Source of the DNA: Phycisphaeraceae bacterium
GTDB lineage: Bacteria; Planctomycetota; Phycisphaerae; Phycisphaerales; UBA1924
NCBI GenBank assembly: GCA_019636535.1
Contig: JAHBXK010000019.1
Span: 1-62,689, forward strand
Direction of reading: 5' to 3'
Length of the DNA: 62,689 bases
Shown here: one piece after another, positions 1 through 8,437 of the stretch
How positions within the stretch are numbered: the stretch's first letter is position 1
How the letters are laid out: each line of letters begins with the position of its first letter
Notes under the pieces: generated by a model
What the model saw: the letters and a program-made list of their open reading frames with translations, nothing else
Database searches by the model: none
Told to the model about the DNA's origin: nothing
Translations under genes and position numbers: made by a program

Positions 1-465
1 GTGACTCGGACGCTGAGACTCTTCGGCGGTGAGCGAGTGGTTGACGTGCCGGCCGACCCGGAGCAGTTCGTTGGCGTAACGATTGCCCGTGATGCTGAGG
101 CAGCCGGGATCGCGCGCGATCCAGACCGCGGCGGGGACGGCGTCCATGACGGCGGCGAGTTCCTCCGCGCGGGCGGTGGCTTCGCGTTCTCGCTCGCGGA
201 GGAGGCGAGTGGCTTGCACGAGCGGCTTGACGTTTCGGAGCACGAGAAGGAAGATGACGCCCGCGCAGAGCGAGACGAAGAAGAGCCCCTTCAATCGTTC
301 GAGCTGCTGGTGAGTTTGCGTGTCGAGCGCGAGCGCGATCAGGATGCGATCGGTCGCGAAGATCCACGAGTACGCGGCGACGAGGAACGAGAGCGAAACG
401 ATCAGGGCCGAACGGATGTGTTGACGCGGCCTGGCGAGCATGGCGTCGATGGATCTGGTCGGCAT
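1..465 (-). CDS. Membrane-bound PAS-domain sensor (partial, probably a histidine kinase N-terminus)
   Basis: This gene reads leftward out of the window and is cut by its edge; 155 codons are visible without a stop. The protein opens with a short basic N-terminus, a first membrane helix (about residues 19-37), a short extracytoplasmic stretch, a second helix (about 61-76), a charged coiled linker rich in Arg/Glu (about 85-104), and then the start of a PAS-like domain containing AVMDAVPAAVWIARD and NRYANELLRVGR. Such N-termini usually precede HisKA/HATPase kinase domains, but none is visible here, so the output is inferred. The ATG at 465 is preceded by a GGAGG ribosome site about 6 bases upstream. 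It diverges from the aldolase gene across about 98 bp. A diguanylate cyclase or another PAS-linked output is equally possible. Confidence 0.75.
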   Translation of the reverse strand, partial: MPTRSIDAMLARPRQHIRSALIVSLSFLVAAYSWIFATDRILIALALDTQTHQQLERLKGLFFVSLCAGVIFLLVLRNVKPLVQATRLLREREREATARAEELAAVMDAVPAAVWIARDPGCLSITGNRYANELLRVGRHVNHSLTAEESQRPSH

Positions 466-563
466 GGGTCGCCTCCGGTCGCGGGTGCACGCCCGCCGGT
501 TACAATCCCCCCATCGCGAGCTTGGACCATCAGTATTGAACCATCGACGAGAGACCAGCATCC

Positions 564-1670
564 ATGCCAACTGACATCGCATCGATCCTCGGACCCGAAG
601 CCAAGTCCCTGCTGGGGTACGAGTCCAAGACCGTTTCCAAGTCGCGCATTCACCTGCCCGGACCGGACTTTGTGGACCGAGTCTTCTCGCAGACGGATCG
701 TTCGCCGGTGGTGCTGCGGAACTTCCAGACGATCCTGAACACGGGGCGTCTGGCGGGTACGGGGTATGTCAGTATCCTGCCGGTGGATCAGGGGATCGAG
801 CATTCGGCGGGCGCGAGCTTTGCGCCGAACCCCGAGTACTTCGACCCCGAGAGCATCTGTCGGCTGGCGATCGAGGGCGGGTGCAACGCGGTCGCGAGCA
901 CGATCGGCGTTCTGGCGGCGGTGAGCCGCAAGTACGCGCACAAGATCCCATTCCTGGTGAAGTTCAATCACAACGAGATGCTGACGTATCCGAACGTGTT
1001 CAGGCAGAGCTACTTCGGGAGCATCCGGCAGTGCTACGAGATGGGTGCGGTGGCGGTCGGCGCAACGGTGTATTTCGGCAATGATTCGAGCCGGGACGAG
1101 ATCGCGTACGTGAGCGACATGTTCGAGGAAGCGCACGCGCTGGGGATGGTGACGGTGCTGTGGTGCTACACGCGCAACAACGCATTCAAGGTGAAGGGCG
1201 CGGACGGCAAGAGCACGGACTACCACTCATCGGCGGACCTGACTGGGCAGGCCAACCACCTTGGCGCAACGATCAAGGCGGACATCGTGAAGCAGAAGCT
1301 TCCCACGAACAACGGCGGGTACGCGGCGCTGAACTCGGGAGGCTCGGCGTACGGCAAGTGGGACAAGCGGGTGTACACCGACCTTTGCGGCAGCGATGAG
1401 GGCGGCAAGGGCGGGCATGCGATCGATCTGTGCCGGTACCAGATTCTGAACAACTACATGGGCCGCGTGCCGCTGATCAACTCGGGCGGTGAGAGCAAGG
1501 GCGCGGGCGACCTTGCCGAAGCGGTCACGACTGCGGTGATCAACAAGCGCGCGGGCGGCATGGGGCTGATTTCGGGCCGCAAGGCGTTCCAGCGTCCGAT
1601 GAAAGACGGCGCAGCGCTGCTGCACGCGATTCAGGACGTGTACTTGGACAAGAACGTCACGGTGGCGTGA
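564..1670 (+). CDS. fbaB: Class I fructose-bisphosphate aldolase (FbaB/DhnA type)
   Basis: This is a 368-residue cytoplasmic enzyme of glycolysis/gluconeogenesis that reversibly cleaves fructose-1,6-bisphosphate into dihydroxyacetone phosphate and glyceraldehyde-3-phosphate through a Schiff base. Full-length similarity to E. coli FbaB is recognisable: [10 protein letters not shown] near the N-terminus, [24 protein letters not shown] with the expected Schiff-base lysine at about residue 243, [10 protein letters not shown] as phosphate-binding loop, and the terminal [19 protein letters not shown]. The length fits the family (about 350). The start at 564 places [10 protein letters not shown] first; no strong Shine-Dalgarno is seen. 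It stands alone, convergent with the DUF454 gene, whose stop lies 37 bases downstream. Confidence 0.95.
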   Translation: MPTDIASILGPEAKSLLGYESKTVSKSRIHLPGPDFVDRVFSQTDRSPVVLRNFQTILNTGRLAGTGYVSILPVDQGIEHSAGASFAPNPEYFDPESICRLAIEGGCNAVASTIGVLAAVSRKYAHKIPFLVKFNHNEMLTYPNVFRQSYFGSIRQCYEMGAVAVGATVYFGNDSSRDEIAYVSDMFEEAHALGMVTVLWCYTRNNAFKVKGADGKSTDYHSSADLTGQANHLGATIKADIVKQKLPTNNGGYAALNSGGSAYGKWDKRVYTDLCGSDEGGKGGHAIDLCRYQILNNYMGRVPLINSGGESKGAGDLAEAVTTAVINKRAGGMGLISGRKAFQRPMKDGAALLHAIQDVYLDKNVTVA

Positions 1671-1707
1671 ACGTGGCCGACATCACGCCGTGAGTGAACC
1701 AACGCAG

Positions 1708-2274
1708 TCAGGCTCTGAACTTGCCAGGGGCCGATCGTCCCTGCCGTGCGATGCACCATGTGCCCGCGAACCCGGCCGCGGCGATGACGACCGGCACCCA
1801 AGCGGGCACGCCGCGGGCGATCAGAAGCCAGCACGAGATCGCGATCGCGGTCCACATCATCGTCAGCGCAACGGCCTTGGCCTTGGGGGGCATGGCCGCG
1901 CCCGGTTGGACGTACTTCAGGAACGGGCCGAAGAAGCGGTTGTGCAAGAGTCGCTCGGTGAGCCAGGGGCAGGAGCGGGCGAAGCACCAGGTCGCCATGA
2001 TCAAGAAGATCGTGGTCGGCATGCCCGGCAGGACCACACCCACGGCGGCAAGGCCCACACAGCAAACGCCCGCCGCGGCGATGCTGTAGCGGACCGCACG
2101 GACCTGCTGCGGCTCGGGGGCGGTGTTCAGGGTTGGGACCAGGTGGGCGGAGGGCGAGTTCGGATCGCTCGGTCTAAGGCCCATCGCCTTGAGCGCTGGG
2201 CAAACGGCCTGATGCGCGAGCGCGTCGGCGTTCACGTGAGTGCCGGGCGTGGTTGGCGTCGGGCGATCCGTCAT
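1708..2274 (-). CDS. DUF454 (YbaN-like) inner membrane protein
   Basis: This is a 188-residue membrane protein. The core matches the DUF454/YbaN family: a first hydrophobic segment around residues 61-80, the family motif VVLPGMPTTIFLIMATWCFARSCP, then LLHNRFFGPFLKYVQ, and two more hydrophobic segments near the C-terminus. The function of the family is unknown. YbaN of E. coli is about 125 residues, so this protein carries an extra 55-60 residue Pro/Ala-rich N-terminal extension. The start at 2274 is the first ATG in frame but lacks an obvious ribosome site, so a later start is possible. It lies downstream of the catalase gene on the same strand with a gap of about 250 bases, so co-transcription is uncertain. 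Confidence 0.85.
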   Translation of the reverse strand: MTDRPTPTTPGTHVNADALAHQAVCPALKAMGLRPSDPNSPSAHLVPTLNTAPEPQQVRAVRYSIAAAGVCCVGLAAVGVVLPGMPTTIFLIMATWCFARSCPWLTERLLHNRFFGPFLKYVQPGAAMPPKAKAVALTMMWTAIAISCWLLIARGVPAWVPVVIAAAGFAGTWCIARQGRSAPGKFRA

Positions 2275-2525
2275 GAGTCGGTCATTGTGGCCGGGAGGAC
2301 GGTTGAAGCAAGGAAGTACATCGCTGGTGGGGTGGACTGCCGGTCAAGCGGTCGGAAGCGGCATGGTTGGCGCGATGGGAGCGGAAGTCACGCCTTATTG
2401 AGACTGAATCTCAATGAATGGGGTTGCGTGGGTGTTTCGTGAGTTCATTCGTACTGGGACAGCGAAAGCGAGCCGTCGAGAGCACCCGCGCGCAGTCGCG
2501 TCAGGACAAGACGCGGAAGCGGCAG

Positions 2526-4046
2526 TTATCGAGCGCCAGCGGCCATCATGGAGTCGACGTCGACGCCGAGCTTCTTGGCGATGCGGCGGCCGTAGTCCTC
2601 GTCCACACGGAAGAAGTGGCAGAGCTGGCGCATCTGAACATCCTTGCGGGCTTGGCCGAGGACTCCCGCGATGCGAGATGTGAGCCGATCGCGGTGGGCG
2701 TCGTCGAACATGCGGTAGAGGTTGCCGGGCTGGGTGTAGTCGTCGTGGTCGACGGTGGAGTCGAAGCGATCGACGATGGTCTCGCCGAGTTTCCAGGCCG
2801 GGTCGGCGAAGACGGGGTCGGGCTTGGGCGCGCCGGGGATGGTGTTGGGCCAGTAGTTGGGGGCTGAGCCGTACTCGCCGAGCGTGGACTGACCGTCGCG
2901 GATGTAGTTCATGACGGGGCAACGCGGCTTGTTGACGGGAATCTGGTGGTGGTTGACGCCGAGACGGTGGAGGTGGGTGTCGGCGTAGGACATGAGGCGG
3001 GCCTGGAGCATCTTGTCCGGGCTTGGACCGATGCCGGGGACGAGCGAGCTGGGCTTGAAGGCGGCCTGCTCGACCTCGGCGTGGTAGTTGCTTGGGTTGC
3101 GGTTGAGCTCGAGTTCGCCGACCTCGATGAGCGGGAACTCCTTGTGCGGCCAGACCTTGGTGAGGTCGAAGGGGTTCCAACGGAACCCGTCGGCCTGCTT
3201 CTGGGTCATGACCTGGATGCAGACGCGCCACTTGGGGAAGTCGCCCTTGGCGATGGCGTTGAAAAGGTCTCGCTGGTGGCTCTCGCGGTCGTCGCCGATG
3301 ACCCGGGCGGCCTGATCGTCCATGAGGTTCTTGATGCCCTGTCTGGTCTTGAAGTGGAACTTGCACCAGACGCGCTCACCGCTTGAGTTGATCAGTGAGT
3401 AGGTGTGGCTTCCGTAGCCGTTGATGTGGCGATATGAGGCGGGGCAGCCGCGATCAGAGAAGAGGATGGTGACCTGGTGGAGGGACTCGGGGCACTGGCT
3501 CCAGAAGTCCCACTGCATGTCCATGTCGCGGAGGTTGGTCTGGGGGTTCCGCTTCTGGGTGTGGATGAAGTTCTGGAACTTGTAGGGATCGCGGACGAAG
3601 AAGACGGGGGTGTTGTTGCCGACGAGATCCCAGTTGCCTTCCTCGGTGTAGAACTTGACGGCGAACCCGCGGACGTCGCGCTCGGCGTCGGCCGCGCCGC
3701 GCTCGCCGGCGACTGTGGAGAAGCGGAGGAATGCTTCGGTCTTCTTGCCGACCTTCGCGAAGATCGCGGCGCGGGTGTGCTTGGTGACGTCGTTGGTGAC
3801 GGTGAACGTTCCGTACGCGCCGGAGCCCTTGGCGTGGACGACGCGCTCGGGGATGCGTTCGCGGTTGAAGTGCTGCATCTGCTCGAGGAGCTGAACGTCC
3901 TGCATGAGCAGCGGTCCGCGCGGACCGGCGGTCAGGGCCTGCTGCACGCCGATGGGCGCGCCGTTGGCGGTCGTGAGGACCGGGCAGTTCTCGGCGCCGC
4001 CACGCGTGGGACCGTTCGCGTGGCCGTTGGTCTGCGAGTTCTTCAC
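2526..4046 (-). CDS. katA: Monofunctional haem catalase
   Basis: This is a 506-residue cytoplasmic catalase converting hydrogen peroxide to water and oxygen. The distal haem side is visible as ERVVHAKGSGAYGTFTV (catalytic His at about residue 71) and NWDLVGNNTPVFFVRDPYKF (catalytic Asn). The proximal haem ligand lies in RLMSYADTHLHRLGVNHHQ (Tyr). The length fits small-subunit (clade 3) catalases. The reading frame is open for another 140 codons upstream, but that part is low-complexity and non-homologous. The GTG at 4046 gives VKNSQTNGHANG and is preceded by AAGGAG six bases upstream, so I take GTG as the start. It is divergent from oxyR, the expected peroxide-responsive regulator. OxyR control is an inference from this arrangement. 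Confidence 0.96.
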   Translation of the reverse strand: MKNSQTNGHANGPTRGGAENCPVLTTANGAPIGVQQALTAGPRGPLLMQDVQLLEQMQHFNRERIPERVVHAKGSGAYGTFTVTNDVTKHTRAAIFAKVGKKTEAFLRFSTVAGERGAADAERDVRGFAVKFYTEEGNWDLVGNNTPVFFVRDPYKFQNFIHTQKRNPQTNLRDMDMQWDFWSQCPESLHQVTILFSDRGCPASYRHINGYGSHTYSLINSSGERVWCKFHFKTRQGIKNLMDDQAARVIGDDRESHQRDLFNAIAKGDFPKWRVCIQVMTQKQADGFRWNPFDLTKVWPHKEFPLIEVGELELNRNPSNYHAEVEQAAFKPSSLVPGIGPSPDKMLQARLMSYADTHLHRLGVNHHQIPVNKPRCPVMNYIRDGQSTLGEYGSAPNYWPNTIPGAPKPDPVFADPAWKLGETIVDRFDSTVDHDDYTQPGNLYRMFDDAHRDRLTSRIAGVLGQARKDVQMRQLCHFFRVDEDYGRRIAKKLGVDVDSMMAAGAR

Positions 4047-4404
4047 GTCGTGCTCCTTGGTTGGTCGTGGTGTGCTTGTGTGTGCGAGGCGTCGGACGGC
4101 CGGGTCGTGCGCGGCGACGCATCGCACGGTAGAGCGCCCGCTCTTGATGTGTCCCGGCACCAGCCTGGTGCCGGGCTGGTGCCGGGCGCGCAACCGGGCG
4201 GACGAATCGTGGTCCGCACGGGGCGGAGGCGTCCCGCTCGCACGCGCAGGCGTGTCCATGGCCTGACGCACGCGATCGGGCCGAGCGCCCCGTCCGGGGG
4301 CGGTTCTCCCTCGGACCGGTCGCCGCGACCCGGCATGGCCAGTATGGGCCGTCGAGCGTGATCTGTCCAACCGATCAGAACGATTGTTGTGATAGGATAT
4401 GGCT
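4047..4404. other. katA-oxyR divergent intergenic region
   Basis: About 350 bases separate the catalase GTG from the oxyR start. The segment holds a GC-rich triple repeat (4153-4186) nearer katA and an ATAG-N7-CTAT dyad overlapping the oxyR start. No gene is supported here. Divergent promoters are expected, but no convincing -35/-10 pair could be assigned by eye. Confidence 0.6.
4153..4186. repeat. Perfect hairpin plus third direct copy upstream of katA
   Basis: CCCGGCACCA (4153-4162) and TGGTGCCGGG (4166-4175) form a perfect 10-bp inverted repeat with a 3-base loop. A third copy, TGGTGCCGGG, follows at 4177-4186. Two alternative stems are therefore possible. It lies about 110-140 bases upstream of the katA start codon and could be a leader structure or a protein-binding site. 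Confidence 0.6.
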
Positions 4405-4406
4405 AT
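4392..4406. promoter_or_regulatory. OxyR-like half operator overlapping the oxyR start
   Basis: ATAG (4392-4395) and CTAT (4403-4406) are separated by 7 bases, the spacing of one half of the OxyR tetramer consensus ATAG-N7-CTAT. A second half-site upstream is degraded (CGAT at 4381-4384, ACCG at 4370-4373). The site overlaps the AGGA ribosome site and both candidate start codons of oxyR, which would suit autorepression. The inner consensus bases are not matched, so this is suggestive only. Confidence 0.4.
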
Positions 4407-5364
4407 GACAATCCCGGACCTGACGCTGCGCGACCTGACGGCGCTGGTTGCCGTGGCGCAGCACAAGCACTTCGGACGCGCAGCGTCGGCAATGCGCGTG
4501 GCGCAGCCGACGCTCTCCGCTCAGGTGCAGAAAGCCGAGAGGGTGCTCGGCGTGCGGATCTTCGACCGGAGCGCCCGACGGTTCGGCGTGACCCCCGAGG
4601 GGGAGCGGCTGCTGCCGATGGTGCGCGACCTGGTGGCCGGGGCGGAGCGCCTGGGGCTGTCGGCCGGCGCACGCGGCGGCGTTCGCACGCCGATCCGGCT
4701 CGGCATCATCCCGACGCTGGGTCCGTACTTGGCACCGTACCTGCTGGGCCCGGATCGCCAGAGCGTCGAGAACCGCCGAGGGAGACCGCCGCAACCGGCG
4801 CTGCTGCTTTCGGAGCAGGTGACCGAGCACCTGGTGGAGTCGCTGCGCGATGGACAGATCGATGCGGCGCTGCTCTCGATCCCCGTGCGTTTCGACTGGA
4901 TGGAGACGATCGCGCTGTTCGATGAACCGTTCAGGCTGATCGCGCAGCGCGGATGTTCGCTGTTGAACCGAGCACACCTGACGTCGGCGTGCCTGAGCGC
5001 GGAAGAGATGGTGCTGCTGGACGAGGGGCACTGCCTGCGTGAGCAGTCGCTCGATCTGTGCGGGCGCCGGCGGGGAGGTTCACCGCGCGTGATCACGACG
5101 AGCCTCGAGACGCTCAAGCACGTTGTTGCGTCGGGCGGAGGCTACTCGTTGATCCCGCAACTGGCGACAGAGTTGCCCGAAGCGGTGCGGGGGCTGGTTG
5201 AGGTGCGGGCATTCGAGGATCGCAAGCCGCGAAGACGGATCGGCCTGTGCTTCAGGAAATCCTCAGCGCGATCGGAAGAGATGCGAGGACTGGCCGGGTG
5301 GATCGCCTCGCGATTGCCCGCGTCGGTCAGCGTGCTGGCGACGGAGCGTCGGCACGCTCCGTGA
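4405..5364 (+). CDS. oxyR: Peroxide-sensing LysR-family regulator OxyR
   Basis: This is a LysR-type transcription factor of about 319 residues. The N-terminal winged HTH reads LTALVAVAQHKHFGRAASAM...QPTLSAQVQK. The effector domain contains LGIIPTLGPYLAPYLL, as in E. coli OxyR. The diagnostic redox motif is present: LLDEGHCLREQ followed by LDLC. The two cysteines are nine residues apart, like Cys199 and Cys208 of E. coli OxyR, which form the peroxide-induced disulfide. TSLETLKHVVASGGGYSLIPQLA also matches the family. Two ATGs exist; the one at 4405 has AGGA seven bases upstream, whereas the ATG at 4399 sits directly on that sequence. It is divergent from katA and convergent with ppc. Confidence 0.93.
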   Translation: MTIPDLTLRDLTALVAVAQHKHFGRAASAMRVAQPTLSAQVQKAERVLGVRIFDRSARRFGVTPEGERLLPMVRDLVAGAERLGLSAGARGGVRTPIRLGIIPTLGPYLAPYLLGPDRQSVENRRGRPPQPALLLSEQVTEHLVESLRDGQIDAALLSIPVRFDWMETIALFDEPFRLIAQRGCSLLNRAHLTSACLSAEEMVLLDEGHCLREQSLDLCGRRRGGSPRVITTSLETLKHVVASGGGYSLIPQLATELPEAVRGLVEVRAFEDRKPRRRIGLCFRKSSARSEEMRGLAGWIASRLPASVSVLATERRHAP

Positions 5365-5410
5365 GCCCGACGGCGGCGCGGCGCCGATGGGAGCGCACCC
5401 GGTCGGTGGA

Positions 5411-8245
5411 TCAGCCCGTGGACTGCATTGCCGCGGCGATGGCGCTGACGCTCTGCTGCAGGAGTTGCGCGACCTCAGGCCCGATCCGGTCGTCGGGCGG
5501 CGGGGCTTCGCCGCGCAGCGCGGTCGTGGCGAGGCGTTGTCGGTTGAGCAGTTCGATCTGGATGAGATTCAGGACATCGGTCCACGGGTTGCGGTCGACG
5601 ATGGAGCGGGCGATGATCGGGGACTCGTCGGCGAGCGAAGCACGGCCGGAGACCCGGAGCACGCCGCGCACCGTGCGATCGTGCTCGGCGACGATGAGGC
5701 CGAGGAACCGCTGAGCGGCGGGCGTGGGGACGGCCAGCGCGTATCGACGAGCGATCGACATCCGCGCTCGCATGAGTTCACGGACGGCGTTGTCGACGAC
5801 GGTCTGAAGCCAGAGGCTGTCGCGGTACGACCCGGCGAGGGCGTCGAGCTCTGCGTCCGAACAAGCGTCGAGCGCCGATCCGAGACCGTACCAGCCCGGG
5901 GCGAGGCATCGCATCTGGATCCACGTGAAGACCCACGGGATCGCGCGGAGCGAGTCCAGGCTGCCCGAGGGCGCCGGGTTGCTCGCGGCCGGGTCGGACC
6001 TGCCCGCCGGAGCGCTGTGCGTCCGCATCACGGGGCGGCTGGCGATCGGAAGCCCCGCGATGGCGCCGATCGGCCCGGCGGCGGTGAACCACGACCAGAA
6101 CTCGGGATCGTCGATGAGCCGTCGATAGGCATGCATGGAGTCGTCGGCCAGGCGCGTCAGGAGCGAGTTGAGCGCGGGCTGCCGGGTTTGCTCGGGGTGG
6201 TGCCCAGAGGCCAGGAGCGCGGCGTGGAGGATCTGCTCGAGATGTCGCTCGGCCATGGCGGCAAGGCCGTACCGGAAGGAGATCACCTCGCCTTGCTCGG
6301 TGAAACGGAGGCGTCCGGAGCGGGCGGGCGCTGGGGCCGCGAGGATGGCGCGCCCGGCGCGTCCGCCGCCACGACCGACGGTGCCTCCGCGTCCGTGAAA
6401 GAAGCGGAGTTCGACGTTGCGGGTGTGAACGGCGCGTGCGATGGCGCGCTGGGCGTGCTCGAGGGCGGCGTTGGCCATGAAGAAGCCGCCGTCCTTGTTG
6501 GAATCGCTGTAGCCGAGCATGATCTCCTGCATCGGATGCGCCCCGTGCGGCGCCCCCTCTGGGACGAGCGAATCGAGGTGGGCGCGGTAGACGGGCTCGT
6601 CGAGCATGGCCGACACGAGGGACTCGCCGCGACGAAGATCGTCGATGGTCTCAAGGAGCGGGACGATGTGAACCCGGCTGCGGAGATCGGGCACGGCGGC
6701 GCGCACGTGCGGGTTCGCCACGCCGGAGAGCCCGGACTCCTTCATCAGCAGCAGCACCTCCAGGACGTCGCTGAGGCCGTGGGTCATGGAGATGACGTAG
6801 GAGCGAACGGCGCGTCGGTCGCGGTCGACGGCCAGGCGCACGACGTCGAGCGTGCGCATGAGTTCGTCGGTGGTCTCGGAGAGCGCCGCGTTGACGGGGC
6901 GCAGGGGTCGCGGCTGAGCGAGCTCCGCGCGAAGGACCTCGACCCGGGCATCCTCCGGGAGTCCCGCGTAGTCGGACGTGATACCGGCGAGCGCGAGCAG
7001 CTCTGCGACGGCCGCCTCGTGGACCCTGCTGTGCTGACGGATGTCGAGCGTGGCCAGGTGCAGCCCGAAGATGCGTGCGCGAAGAACGGCGTCGGCGAGC
7101 GCTCCGTCACGCGCCACGTCGTGGAGGTCGGATTGATCAACGGCGTCGCGGACGGTCAGGAGATCGCTCAGGAGCGATCGGCCGTCGTACGCCGCGTCCT
7201 CGCGCAACCGTGTGCGCATCTGCATGAGGCGGACGCGGAACGGTTCGTGGGTCCGGTGCGCGATCCAGGCACGCTCGTCGGATCCGAGCGAGCCGGACCG
7301 AGCACTCTCTGCCACGAGCTCGGTGAACCAATTGGGAACGGGGACGCGGCGGTCGGATAGGGTGAGTTCGCGCTGGATCTCGAACAATTCGCGATCCCAG
7401 AGGTCGATGGCGGAAGCGCGGAGGAGCTCGATGGTTCGGTGGGTGGCGTGGTGTGTGACGCGCGGGTTGCCGTCGCGATCGCCGCCGATCCACGTGCGGT
7501 ACCGGATCACCGGTGGGAGTTCGGTGGGATCGATGGAGCGCGGGCCGAAGAGTGCGTCGGCGGATTCGGCGAGTTCGCGCGCCAGCCGCGGCGCGGCGTG
7601 CCAGATGGAGGACTGGAGGTAGTACAGCCCGTTCCGGACTTCATCGAGCACCTCGAGTCGCCTGGGGCGAACCTCGTCCGTGACGAGCAGGATCTGCATG
7701 AGGACCAGGAGCCGGCGTTCGGCACGGGATCTTTCGGCCTGAGCGGCTTCGGGGTCCGTCAGCGTGCGCATGTGCTCGGCGGCCTTCACAAGGTTGTCGA
7801 GGATGGTGCGTCGCTTGGCCTCGGTGGGGTGGGCGGTGAGCGTGGGCTGAACGTCGAGTTTGTGCGCCAGTTCGCGGACATGCTCGGCGGGACAACCCTG
7901 ATTGCGGAGGAGGAGCAGGGCCTCCTGGATGGACTCGGCGCGGGGGCGCTCCGGGGTTGCGAACCTGGCCCGGGCGCGATTGACGCCGGTGATGTGGACC
8001 TGCTCGGCCTGGTTAAGCAGGTGGAAGCGAGCGACGACGAAGCGAAGAACGCCGGCGATCTGATCGGGCTCGAGGGCGGCGATGCGAAGGGCCGCGGCGT
8101 CATGGCAGGGGCTGGCGACGTCGTCGCCGGCGGCGCGGCAGAGGTCGGCGAGTTCAACGCTCAGAGCGCGAGCGCGGTCCAGACCGCACGCGCGGGCCGC
8201 GCGGGCGAGCAAGTCATCGATGACATGGAGCGCCGACTCGTCCAT
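5411..8245 (-). CDS. ppc: Phosphoenolpyruvate carboxylase
   Basis: This is a 944-residue cytoplasmic anaplerotic enzyme making oxaloacetate from phosphoenolpyruvate and bicarbonate. Signatures are intact: QPTLTAHPTEAKRR with the catalytic His at residue 139, GYSDSNKDGGFFMANAAL (Lys near 584), and FFHGRGGTVGRGGG (Arg near 617, the flexible catalytic loop). The C-terminus is QSTG, close to the near-invariant QNTG that enters the active site. Full length is typical of bacterial PEPC (880-960). It is convergent with oxyR (46-base gap) and separated from the upstream cysteine-rich protein gene by about 190 bases. No ribosome site is evident before the ATG. Confidence 0.97.
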   Translation of the reverse strand: MDESALHVIDDLLARAARACGLDRARALSVELADLCRAAGDDVASPCHDAAALRIAALEPDQIAGVLRFVVARFHLLNQAEQVHITGVNRARARFATPERPRAESIQEALLLLRNQGCPAEHVRELAHKLDVQPTLTAHPTEAKRRTILDNLVKAAEHMRTLTDPEAAQAERSRAERRLLVLMQILLVTDEVRPRRLEVLDEVRNGLYYLQSSIWHAAPRLARELAESADALFGPRSIDPTELPPVIRYRTWIGGDRDGNPRVTHHATHRTIELLRASAIDLWDRELFEIQRELTLSDRRVPVPNWFTELVAESARSGSLGSDERAWIAHRTHEPFRVRLMQMRTRLREDAAYDGRSLLSDLLTVRDAVDQSDLHDVARDGALADAVLRARIFGLHLATLDIRQHSRVHEAAVAELLALAGITSDYAGLPEDARVEVLRAELAQPRPLRPVNAALSETTDELMRTLDVVRLAVDRDRRAVRSYVISMTHGLSDVLEVLLLMKESGLSGVANPHVRAAVPDLRSRVHIVPLLETIDDLRRGESLVSAMLDEPVYRAHLDSLVPEGAPHGAHPMQEIMLGYSDSNKDGGFFMANAALEHAQRAIARAVHTRNVELRFFHGRGGTVGRGGGRAGRAILAAPAPARSGRLRFTEQGEVISFRYGLAAMAERHLEQILHAALLASGHHPEQTRQPALNSLLTRLADDSMHAYRRLIDDPEFWSWFTAAGPIGAIAGLPIASRPVMRTHSAPAGRSDPAASNPAPSGSLDSLRAIPWVFTWIQMRCLAPGWYGLGSALDACSDAELDALAGSYRDSLWLQTVVDNAVRELMRARMSIARRYALAVPTPAAQRFLGLIVAEHDRTVRGVLRVSGRASLADESPIIARSIVDRNPWTDVLNLIQIELLNRQRLATTALRGEAPPPDDRIGPEVAQLLQQSVSAIAAAMQSTG

Positions 8246-8437
8246 ACGAAGATTGATAGCACGCCCGACAGCGGCGGGAACCCGAGCAACGGCGGATCGG
8301 CGGAGACCGACCGTGCTCTGCGGCGACCGCGGGCCCGCCTGAACGAGCGTCCGCCGCTCGCGTTGATGACGACCTGATTCATCGCACAGGTTCGGTCGCG
8401 CACTACGGTTGAACGCTGGCGCGCCGGGCGCAGCGTG

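Noticed and set aside
4047..4466. 140-codon N-terminal extension of catalase
   Set aside because: The extension is low-complexity and not catalase-like. A GTG with AAGGAG at the right distance gives a typical catalase length.
5198..7360. 720-codon + strand open frame opposite ppc
   Set aside because: It is a shadow of PEP carboxylase with biased composition and no recognisable motif.
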